The notes beneath the pieces were generated by a model that saw only the letters and a list, made by a program, of their open reading frames with translations, was not told where the DNA came from and did not search any database. From an uncultured Coriobacteriaceae bacterium (GTDB lineage Bacteria; Actinomycetota; Coriobacteriia; Coriobacteriales; Atopobiaceae), in assembly GCA_900544655.1 (NCBI GenBank), contig UQWE01000090.1:1-5322 (forward strand): a DNA stretch of 5,322 nt, written 5' to 3'. The position numbers were made by a program, and so were the translations under genes. Every line of letters begins with the position of its first letter. The first letter of the stretch is position 1. Shown here piece by piece: positions 1 through 5,322 of the stretch.

Positions 1-846
1 CGCGCCGCGGAGGACATGCGCATTCCCGCCTATGACGAGGACCGTGGGCGCGGGCTCCTCCGCCATGCCGTGGCGCGCATGGGCTACGCGACCGACGAAT
101 GCCTGCTCACCGTCGTCACCAACGGCAAGGGCATCGCGCGCGAGAGGGAGTTCGTACAGCGCGTCCGCGCGAGGGCGCCCTTCGTCACGGCGATGGCGCA
201 GAACGTCAACCAGCGCCGCACGAACGCGATCCTCGGCCACGAGTCCCGTCCTCTCTTTGGCGGCGGCAAGATGGTCGACGAACTCCTCGGCTGCGAGTTC
301 GAAATCGGGCCCACCTCGTTCTATCAGACCAATCCCGCCCAGACCGAGGTGCTCTACTCCCTCGCCATCGAGGGTGCCGGGCTCGAGGGCGGCATGCGCG
401 TGCTCGACGCCTACTGCGGTATCGGCACCATCGGCATGTGCGCGGCGCGCCAGGTCGAGGGCCTCGAGGTCGTGGGCGTGGAGCAGGTGGACGGCGCCGT
501 CGGCGACGCCCGCAAGAACGCCCGCCGCAACAACCTTGAGGACCGCTGCCGCTTCGTCTGCGCAGACGCGACCGCCTACATGAAGGATGTCGCCCGCGGC
601 GACCGCGCGGGCTTCGACGTCGTCCTCATGGATCCGCCCCGCGCGGGTTCGACTCCCACGTTCATCAACGGCGTCCTGGGGCTCGCCCCCGAACGCGTCG
701 TCTACGTGAGCTGCAACCCCGTGACCCAGCGCCGTGACCTTGAGCAGTTCCTCGCCGGCGGCTATGAGGTGGCGCGGCTTGACGTGGTAGATATGTTCCC
801 CCACACCAAGCACGCGGAAACCGTCGCGGTGCTCAAACGCAAGTAG
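1..846 (+). CDS. RlmD/RlmCD/TrmA-family RNA (uracil-5-)-methyltransferase, 5'-truncated by the window edge
   Basis: The product transfers a methyl group from S-adenosylmethionine to C5 of a uracil in 23S rRNA (or tRNA) in the cytoplasm. The frame is open from base 1 and 281 residues are visible. The family is usually about 400-460 residues, so the N-terminal TRAM domain and any Fe-S cysteines lie outside; the ATG at base 16 is an internal Met. Numbering from that Met: FEIGPTSFYQTN (95-106) is the conserved entry to the methyltransferase fold; DAYCGIGTIG (131-140) is the SAM-binding motif I; DPPRAG (206-211) is the catalytic-pocket loop; VSCNP (231-235) carries the nucleophile Cys233, which forms the covalent C6 adduct; FPHTKHAETV (261-270) carries the general base Glu268. 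All the key residues are present, so the visible part looks functional. The family is certain; whether the target is U1939, U747 or tRNA U54 cannot be told from this part, so no symbol is given. It ends in TAG and converges on the purine genes. Confidence 0.95.
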   Translation, partial: RAAEDMRIPAYDEDRGRGLLRHAVARMGYATDECLLTVVTNGKGIAREREFVQRVRARAPFVTAMAQNVNQRRTNAILGHESRPLFGGGKMVDELLGCEFEIGPTSFYQTNPAQTEVLYSLAIEGAGLEGGMRVLDAYCGIGTIGMCAARQVEGLEVVGVEQVDGAVGDARKNARRNNLEDRCRFVCADATAYMKDVARGDRAGFDVVLMDPPRAGSTPTFINGVLGLAPERVVYVSCNPVTQRRDLEQFLAGGYEVARLDVVDMFPHTKHAETVAVLKRK

Positions 847-887
847 GGGACGAGCCCGGCGGGCGCCCACCAAGGCGCGGCGTCCCC
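846..887 (+). other. GC-rich stem-loop at the stop codon of the methyltransferase gene
   Basis: The bases ggggacg (846-852) can pair with cgtcccc (881-887). Inside, gcgcc (863-867) can pair with ggcgc (874-878); alternatively gccc (854-857) pairs with gggc (861-864). The structure begins on the last base of the TAG stop and is not followed by a T run, so it is not a classical terminator. It may protect the 3' end of the mRNA or just reflect high GC content. Low certainty. Confidence 0.3.
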
Positions 888-929
888 GCAACGAAAGCTC
901 GCCCACGCGCCAAACGCAGCGTTAAACAG

Positions 930-973
930 AAGGTCCCGGCCATCCTCGTGCGAGGAGTGGCCGGGACCTTTTT
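930..973 (+). terminator. Rho-independent terminator between convergent genes
   Basis: A perfect 13-bp stem pairs aaggtcccggcca (930-942) with tggccgggacctt (958-970). It continues through a one-base bulge (G957) into five more pairs (943-947 with 952-956), closing on the loop gtgc (948-951). On the + strand it runs directly into five T (969-973), the standard layout for ending the methyltransferase transcript. Read on the - strand the same hairpin would also meet purN transcripts, but the tract that follows (ttctgttt) is a poorer U tract, so termination there may be weaker. Confidence 0.9.
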
Positions 974-1009
974 CAAACCAAGGACGGCGAGGGCGCGGCG
1001 GAGAGAATC

Positions 1010-1630
1010 CTACGCCGGGTCAATCGCCACGGTGTTGTTCTCGCGCACGTGGACGCGACCGTCCACGAGCCAGCCGATGACTTCGGGATAGAGCTCGTGC
1101 TCGATCTCGTGGATGTGGGCCTCGAGGGTGTCGACGTCCCAGCCCTCCTCAACCGTCAGCGCGCGCTGGGCGATAATTGGGCCCTTGTCGTACTCCTCGT
1201 TGGCGAAGTGCACCGTAACGCCCGTGACCTTCACACCGCGATCGAACGCGTCCTGGATGGCGTGCGCACCACGGAAGCTCGGCAGGAGCGCCGGGTGCAG
1301 GTTCACGACGTGGTTGGGGAAAGCGTCGAGCAGCGACGCATGGACCATGCGCATGTAGCCGGCCATGATGATGTACTCGCAGCCACGCTCGCGGAACATC
1401 CTGGCGATGAAATCATCGGGATCGTCGTTCTCCTTGTAAAACTCCTTGGAGAGCGTGAAGGAATCAACGCCCGCCGCCTCGGCGCGCTTGAGGCCGTAGG
1501 CATCGGGGCGGCTCGAGATCACGAGCTCGACGCTCGCGTTGAGGCTGCCGTCATTGATGCGGTCGATGATGGCCTGCAGGTTCGTGCCGCTACCAGAGAT
1601 GAGGACACCGATCTTGAGGGGCTCGCTCAT
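1010..1630 (-). CDS. purN: Phosphoribosylglycinamide formyltransferase (GAR transformylase), PurN
   Basis: Cytoplasmic enzyme of de novo purine synthesis: it moves the formyl group of 10-formyltetrahydrofolate onto GAR to give FGAR (step 3). The 206 residues match the usual length of about 190-215. The N-terminal phosphate-binding loop GVLISGSGTNLQAII is at residues 8-22. The catalytic triad known from the Escherichia coli enzyme (Asn106, His108, Asp144) is present as Asn110 and His112 in VNLHPALLPS and Asp148 in HFANEEYDKGP. AGYMRM (90-95) matches the conserved AGFMRI of the fold. The ATG at 1630 is set by an AGGAGG ribosome binding site (1636-1641). The gene starts 9 bp after the purM stop, so it is translated from the same message and probably coupled to purM. 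It is the last gene of the visible operon and ends in TAG. Intact; identification is secure. Confidence 0.97.
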   Translation of the reverse strand: MSEPLKIGVLISGSGTNLQAIIDRINDGSLNASVELVISSRPDAYGLKRAEAAGVDSFTLSKEFYKENDDPDDFIARMFRERGCEYIIMAGYMRMVHASLLDAFPNHVVNLHPALLPSFRGAHAIQDAFDRGVKVTGVTVHFANEEYDKGPIIAQRALTVEEGWDVDTLEAHIHEIEHELYPEVIGWLVDGRVHVRENNTVAIDPA

Positions 1631-1635
1631 GGCTG

Positions 1636-1641
1636 CCTCCT
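1636..1641 (-). promoter_or_regulatory. Ribosome binding site of purN, overlapping the purM stop codon
   Basis: On the - strand the sequence reads tAGGAGGcagccATG. The consensus AGGAGG shares its first two bases with the TAG stop of purM (1642-1640), and the ATG follows 5 bases later. A ribosome finishing purM therefore covers the purN initiation site, which favours translational coupling of the two enzymes. Confidence 0.8.
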
Positions 1642-2716
1642 ACTCGGCGTCGTCGCGGTAGAGGACCTCGCCGGAACCGGCGACGCACTCGCCCATGAGG
1701 AACGGGTCGAGACCCTCGGCCTTGAGGGCGGCCGTCGCGGCGTCCACGTCCTCGGGAGCGCAGATGATGCTCATGCCAACGCCCATGTTGAAGGTCTTGT
1801 AGGCCTCGTCGAGAGAGAGGCCCGCAAGTCGGCTTACGTAGCCGATGATGGGCGGGATGCTCCAGGCGGGGCCAGCCTCGCCGCCGCGGTAGACCAGGGC
1901 GTCGACATCCGCGGGAAGCGCGCGATTGAGGTTCTCGGTGATGCCGCCGCCGGTGATGTGGGCCATGGCGTGGATGGGCGCGCCGGCATGCAGGGCGCGG
2001 ATGAGTTGGCCGGCGTAGATGGTGGTCGGACGCATGACAGCGTCAGCCACGGACTCGCCAAGCTCCTCGTTATAGGCCTCGAGCTCCTCAACGGTCTTAC
2101 CCTCGATGGCAACCTTACGGACGAGGGAGTAGCCGTTGGAGTGGATGGCTGGGCGGGCGCGGCCCAGGAAGACGGCCCTGTTCTTCCCCTTCTCGGGACC
2201 AATCATCTTCGGTCGGTCGACGACGCCCACGACGAAACCGGCGAGATCATAGTCGTCCGGATTCATGACGCCGGGGTGCTCGGCCATCTCGCCGCCGACG
2301 AGGGCGCAGCCACTCTTCTTGCAGCCGTTGGCGATGCCCTTAACGATCTCGGCGACGTGCTCGGCGCGAAGCTTGCCAATGGCGACGTAGTCAAGGAAGA
2401 ACAGCGGCTCGGCGCCGATGGGCACGACGTCATCGACGCACATCGCGACGAGGTCCTCGCCCACGGTGTCGTGGCGATCGAGCAGCTGGGCGATGGCGAG
2501 CTTGGTGCCCACGCCATCGGTGCCGGAGACCATCACGGGGTCTTCCATGTCCTTGAACGCAGCTGCGGAGAAGCAGCCGCCAAAGCCACCGAGGCCACCG
2601 ATGACCTCAGGACGGTTGGTCTCCTTCACGGCCGCCTTGATGGCGTCGACCGCGCGAGCGCCCTCAGCGGTGGAGACGCCGGCGTCTTCGTACGTCACGT
2701 GCTTTTCGTTGCTCAT
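1640..2716 (-). CDS. purM: Phosphoribosylformylglycinamidine cyclo-ligase (AIR synthetase), PurM
   Basis: Cytoplasmic purine enzyme that closes the imidazole ring: FGAM + ATP gives AIR + ADP + phosphate (step 5). It has 358 residues from the chosen start, near the family's usual 340-355. Visible family blocks: SGTDGVGTKL (64-73, ATP site), CVDDVVPIGAEPLFFLDYVA (93-112), LVGGEMAEHPGV (139-150), HSNGYSLVRK (192-201), AHITGGGITENL (252-263) and FNMGVGM (309-315). The start at 2716 is chosen because AAAGGA lies 6 bases before it and the protein then begins like the family (MSNEK..TYEDAGV). An ATG 54 bases further upstream adds a basic, unconserved tail, sits in a hairpin and lacks a good binding site. 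Oddity: residues 177-190 differ from the usual ..K.GD...GL.SSG.. segment, reading GKNRAVFLGRARPA. Neither other frame restores the motif, so it looks like divergence rather than a frameshift. Function very likely; gene certain. Confidence 0.96.
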   Translation of the reverse strand: MSNEKHVTYEDAGVSTAEGARAVDAIKAAVKETNRPEVIGGLGGFGGCFSAAAFKDMEDPVMVSGTDGVGTKLAIAQLLDRHDTVGEDLVAMCVDDVVPIGAEPLFFLDYVAIGKLRAEHVAEIVKGIANGCKKSGCALVGGEMAEHPGVMNPDDYDLAGFVVGVVDRPKMIGPEKGKNRAVFLGRARPAIHSNGYSLVRKVAIEGKTVEELEAYNEELGESVADAVMRPTTIYAGQLIRALHAGAPIHAMAHITGGGITENLNRALPADVDALVYRGGEAGPAWSIPPIIGYVSRLAGLSLDEAYKTFNMGVGMSIICAPEDVDAATAALKAEGLDPFLMGECVAGSGEVLYRDDAE

Positions 2717-2721
2717 GTCTG

Positions 2722-2727
2722 TCCTTT
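2722..2727 (-). promoter_or_regulatory. Ribosome binding site that fixes the purM start
   Basis: On the - strand the sequence reads gcgAAAGGAcagacATG, a good Shine-Dalgarno core at normal spacing before the ATG at 2716. The competing in-frame ATG at 2770 has no comparable site, so the shorter protein is preferred. Confidence 0.7.
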
Positions 2728-2762
2728 CGCGGGCCTGGGACCCTCGAGCCTTCGATCGCACA

Positions 2763-2779
2763 CCCGGCATCTTGCCGGG
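2763..2779 (-). other. Intercistronic hairpin between purF and purM
   Basis: cccggca (2763-2769) and tgccggg (2773-2779) form a perfect 7-bp stem around a 3-base loop in the 75-bp purF-purM gap. There is no T run after it on the - strand, so it is not an efficient intrinsic terminator. It could protect the upstream purF message from 3' exonucleases or adjust the PurF to PurM ratio. The structure is seen; the role is inferred. Confidence 0.5.
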
Positions 2780-2791
2780 AGAGCGGCTTAT

Positions 2792-4396
2792 CTACATTTC
2801 CTTCTTGGCGACGTCCTGGATATCCATCTGCGAGGCCTCGCTCGCACAGCTGAGGTTGCGCGGCTTATAGCCCTCGAGGAACTTGCCCTTCGAGAAGCTC
2901 GCGGGAATCTCGACGGGATAGCAGCCGGTGAAGCACGCCTCGCAGTAGCCGGAACAGCCCTCGCCGCAGCCCTCGCACCCCGCGAGAGACGGGACGCAGG
3001 CCCGCAGGCCATCGACGGAAAGGAAGCCAAGAGAGTCCGCGCCGATAAACTCGCAGATCTCATCGACATCCTTGCGGGCGGAGATGAGCTGGTCCTGCGT
3101 GTCCGTGTCGATGCCGTAGAAGCACGGCCATGTGACCTCGGGCGAGTTGATGCGCATGTGGACCTCGGCGGCGCCGGCGTCCTTCAACATGCGGACGATC
3201 TGCTTGGAGGTGGTGCCGCGCACGATCGAGTCATCGATGACGACGAGGCGCTTGCCGGCGACGTTGTCCGCAAGGGCGTTGAGCTTGAGGCGGACGCCCA
3301 TCTCGCGCAGCTCCTGCGTGGGCTGGATGAAGGTGCGGGCGACGTAGCGATTCTTGATGAGGCCCTCGCCAAAGGGAAGGCCGAGCTCATGGGCGAAGCC
3401 CTCCGCGGGCGGCAGGCCGGAATCAGGCACGCCAATAACGAGGTCCGCGTCGACCGGGCACTCGCGGGCAAGCTGGATGCCCATCTGATAGCGCATCGAG
3501 TAGACGCTCTTGCCGTGGAAGCGCGTGTCAGGGCGCGCAAAGTAGACGTGCTCGAAGATGCACTCCGCACGAGGCTCGGGGTCGAGTACCTGCTCGCAGG
3601 AGATGCCGTCGTCAGAGATGCGGATGATCTCGCCGGGACGAACGTCGCGGACGTACTCTGCGCCCACGATGTCGAGGGCGCAGGTCTCGCTGGCAACGCA
3701 CCAACCCTGCTCGCTGGGGAGCTTGCCAAGGCAAAGCGGACGGATGCCGCGGGGGTCACGGAAGGCATAGAGGGCGTTCTCGCGGACGAGTGCCATGGCG
3801 TAGCCACCCTCCATCATGGCCATCGCGTGGGCGATACCACTACGAAGCTGGTGCTTCTTCTCCGTGAAGAAGCCAATGAGACGCGCGGCGACCTCGGAGT
3901 CGGTCTGGGTGCGGAAGGGAACGCCCATGTTGATGAGCTCGACGCGAAGCTGATCGAAGTTCACGAGCGTGCCGTTGTGGGCCAGCGCGATGATGACCTC
4001 GTTGATGGCGGAAAGGTGTGGCTGGGCGCTCTCCCAACCCTTCGAACCCGCAGTGCCGTAACGGACGTGGCCCACGGCGACCTTACCGGAAAGGGCAGAG
4101 AGATCGGAGTCCGTAAAGACCTGCGTGACGAGGCCAAGGTCCTTGCGCACGAACACGCTCTTGCCGTCGCCAACGGCGATACCCGCGCTCTCCTGGCCAC
4201 GGTGCTGCAGGGCGTGGAGCGCGAAGTAGGTCATGCGCGCGACGTCGCGACCGGGGGCCCAGATACCGAAGATACCGCACTCGTCGTGGAGGGAGTCATC
4301 CCCCATGGTCGCCTCGAGACCCGTCGGCTTGTCACCGGAATCGACGCCGACTACGTGGGTGGCCTCGCAGACGTCGATCATGGAGCAGTCAGACAT
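2792..4396 (-). CDS. purF: Amidophosphoribosyltransferase (glutamine PRPP amidotransferase), Fe-S type PurF
   Basis: First committed enzyme of purine synthesis: PRPP + glutamine gives phosphoribosylamine, glutamate and pyrophosphate. It has 534 residues. The Ntn glutaminase domain starts at Cys40 (HDE|CGIFGIW), which becomes the N-terminal nucleophile once the pro-sequence is removed. HRGQESAG (65-72), GHVRYGT (109-115), HNGTLVN (140-146) and QTDSEV (164-169) complete the glutamine site. The phosphoribosyltransferase domain has NRYVARTFIQ (349-358) and the PRPP loop VVIDDSIVRGTTS (385-397). The four cysteines that bind the 4Fe-4S cluster in the Bacillus enzyme correspond to Cys279, Cys425, Cys485 and Cys488. 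The C-terminus is unusually rich in extra cysteines (467, 474, 477, 481, 492). The start at 4396 has a GGAAGG site 6 bases upstream; an internal ATG at 4306 would leave only a 9-residue propeptide. The gene begins 18 bp after the sortase stop and ends in TAG. PurF enzymes are typically inhibited by purine nucleotides. Confidence 0.97.
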   Translation of the reverse strand: MSDCSMIDVCEATHVVGVDSGDKPTGLEATMGDDSLHDECGIFGIWAPGRDVARMTYFALHALQHRGQESAGIAVGDGKSVFVRKDLGLVTQVFTDSDLSALSGKVAVGHVRYGTAGSKGWESAQPHLSAINEVIIALAHNGTLVNFDQLRVELINMGVPFRTQTDSEVAARLIGFFTEKKHQLRSGIAHAMAMMEGGYAMALVRENALYAFRDPRGIRPLCLGKLPSEQGWCVASETCALDIVGAEYVRDVRPGEIIRISDDGISCEQVLDPEPRAECIFEHVYFARPDTRFHGKSVYSMRYQMGIQLARECPVDADLVIGVPDSGLPPAEGFAHELGLPFGEGLIKNRYVARTFIQPTQELREMGVRLKLNALADNVAGKRLVVIDDSIVRGTTSKQIVRMLKDAGAAEVHMRINSPEVTWPCFYGIDTDTQDQLISARKDVDEICEFIGADSLGFLSVDGLRACVPSLAGCEGCGEGCSGYCEACFTGCYPVEIPASFSKGKFLEGYKPRNLSCASEASQMDIQDVAKKEM

Positions 4397-4402
4397 TCGT
4401 TA

Positions 4403-4408
4403 CCTTCC
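4403..4408 (-). promoter_or_regulatory. Ribosome binding site of purF in the 18-bp sortase-purF gap
   Basis: On the - strand the sequence reads gcGGAAGGtaacgaATG. This supports initiation at 4396 and thus the 39-residue pro-sequence before the catalytic cysteine. The alternative ATG at 4306 is preceded only by a short GAGG (tcgaggcgaccATG). The gap is too short to hold a promoter of its own. Confidence 0.7.
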
Positions 4409-4414
4409 GCTTCG

Positions 4415-5322
4415 CTAGCTTTCGCTGTTCTGGTTGGGGTGGATTTCACTCTTGAGGGCGCACACGAGCAGGCCGCGCCCATTGCCTTTGCCAAAGTTGT
4501 TCTCGTAGTCACACGTGCAGAGCGTAAACACCTTAGTGACCGAATTCACCGCCGAGTCAGCGTCCGTCGCGCTCGCGCTCGCGCGGGCGAGGAGGCCCTT
4601 GAGGTAGGTGTGGAAGTCATCGTCAGACGCGAAGGCGATGGAACGCGCCTCGGCCTCGGTCGCCGCGGCCTTGTAGAAGAGCAGGGGCTCCAGCTCGTAG
4701 GCGGCGTCAGGCGTGACGTACCAGATGGACGAGAAGGAATTCAGGCCGTCCTGGTTCGCGAACTCGTCGATATCCGCGAACATCGATCCGTCATTCAGGT
4801 GGTGCCCGTAGATAATGGTCTGGCGGTCAACGAGACCGGGGCGGGCGTTGTCGCAGTCCATGAAGATCTGACCACCGACGGAGTACTCGCCAGACGCCGT
4901 CGTGCGGAGGTACTCGTTGTTGGTGTCGCCCTGGTAGACGGGGTAATCGACATGCGTGCCCGGGATGTACAGCCAGCCCGTGATGTCGTCGTTCACGGCT
5001 CGCAGGCCATCCCAGTCGACACTCACCGGGCAGCCGTTGTCGGCCGGATCATCCGAGACGGTCGCATATGCGGCGAGTTTCTCGTTGTTGGCGGCGTTTG
5101 CGGCGTACTCCGCCTGGGCACGCGCGTAGAGCACGCCGGCGGTAACGAGAAGGGCCACGCCAACGATGAGTAGCACCGTGGAGAGCACGTTGTGGCGCTT
5201 GCGCTTTGGTTGCCTCTGCTGGCGGGGAGCTGCCATGCGACGTGAGGATGACATCCTAGGACCAGCCGGGAGCGGCTTGACTGCGGCATGACGACGAGCC
5301 TGCGCGGGCTGCTGACGAGCGA
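4415..5322 (-). CDS. Class B sortase, membrane-anchored transpeptidase; N-terminus possibly cut by the window edge
   Basis: Sortases cleave a C-terminal sorting signal of secreted proteins and join them to the cell wall or to pilin subunits, outside the membrane. Numbering from the first ATG (5254): a basic cytoplasmic stretch (RQPKRKRH, 14-21), one transmembrane helix (about 23-43), a linker, then the sortase barrel. NDDITGWLYIPGTHVDYPV (88-106) and IIYGHHLNDGSMF (147-159) are typical of class B. The catalytic triad is His151, Cys248 in TLCTC and Arg260 in NGRGLLV. The ATG gives 279 residues, but it has no properly spaced ribosome binding site. The frame stays open to the right edge with no ATG, GTG or TTG, and adds more Arg/Gln/Pro/Ala-rich residues like those after the ATG. 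I therefore mark it as probably partial; the minimal gene is 4415-5254. No sorting-signal substrate is in the window. It is likely cotranscribed with purF, 18 bp downstream. Confidence 0.9.
   Translation of the reverse strand, partial: ARQQPAQARRHAAVKPLPAGPRMSSSRRMAAPRQQRQPKRKRHNVLSTVLLIVGVALLVTAGVLYARAQAEYAANAANNEKLAAYATVSDDPADNGCPVSVDWDGLRAVNDDITGWLYIPGTHVDYPVYQGDTNNEYLRTTASGEYSVGGQIFMDCDNARPGLVDRQTIIYGHHLNDGSMFADIDEFANQDGLNSFSSIWYVTPDAAYELEPLLFYKAAATEAEARSIAFASDDDFHTYLKGLLARASASATDADSAVNSVTKVFTLCTCDYENNFGKGNGRGLLVCALKSEIHPNQNSES

Noticed and set aside
16..18. ATG as the start of the methyltransferase gene
   Set aside because: The frame is open to base 1, and the protein would lack the N-terminal part of the family. 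No ribosome binding site is convincing here.
32..583. Open frames overlapping the methyltransferase gene in other phases
   Set aside because: Their products are Ala/Arg/Ser/Pro-rich, as expected of shifted high-GC DNA, and the overlapping frame carries every methyltransferase motif.
847..929. A possible small gene or RNA gene in the convergent gap
   Set aside because: I see no start with a ribosome binding site, no conserved RNA fold that I recognise and no promoter; only the GC-rich stem noted above.
2717..2770. An 18-codon N-terminal extension of PurM from the ATG at 2770
   Set aside because: That ATG lies within the hairpin and lacks a good binding site, while the ATG at 2716 has AAAGGA at proper spacing and gives a family-like N-terminus.
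4554..4584. Short gcgctc/gcgagc repeats in the sortase gene as a possible repeat element
   Set aside because: They encode a small Ala/Ser-rich loop (ARASASAT) in frame. The stretch is too short and imperfect to be a separate repeat element.
1049..5173. A 1,374-codon open frame on the + strand covering purN, purM, purF and most of the sortase gene
   Set aside because: It mirrors four clear genes codon for codon and recognisable family motifs occur only on the - strand. Its openness follows from the absence of TTA, CTA and TCA codons in the real genes.

Overview
The window is 5.3 kb of high-GC, gene-dense bacterial DNA holding five protein genes and almost no non-coding sequence. The gene content points to a Gram-positive bacterium of the Actinomycetota, and I would guess the Coriobacteriia (Collinsella/Olsenella type). 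Three things support this: codons rich in G/C at the third position, an actinobacterial-looking PurF N-terminus (CGIFGIWAPG after a pro-sequence), and a class B sortase. The lineage is inference, because there is no rRNA gene or other marker here.

Left part, + strand (1-846): the C-terminal three quarters or so of a 23S rRNA / tRNA uracil-C5 methyltransferase (RlmD/RlmCD/TrmA family), cut by the left edge. It ends in a 163-bp convergent intergenic space with a strong rho-independent terminator (930-973).

Right part, - strand (5322 down to 1010): four genes in one direction, in the order class B sortase, purF, purM, purN. The gaps are 18, 75 and 9 bp, so they are probably one transcript. PurF, PurM and PurN catalyse steps 1, 5 and 3 of de novo IMP synthesis. 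The F-M-N order is the same as in the Bacillus subtilis pur operon. The other early steps (PurD, PurL/Q/S) are not in the window. The sortase is a membrane-anchored cell-wall transpeptidase with no evident link to purines, and it sits directly upstream of purF with no room for a promoter between them.

I see no mobile element, CRISPR array, tRNA or rRNA, and no clearly novel system. The points worth a second look are modest: the sortase-purine linkage, a cysteine-rich insertion next to the Fe-S ligands of PurF, a strongly divergent loop in PurM, the unresolved start of the sortase, and the use of TAG as the stop codon by all five genes.
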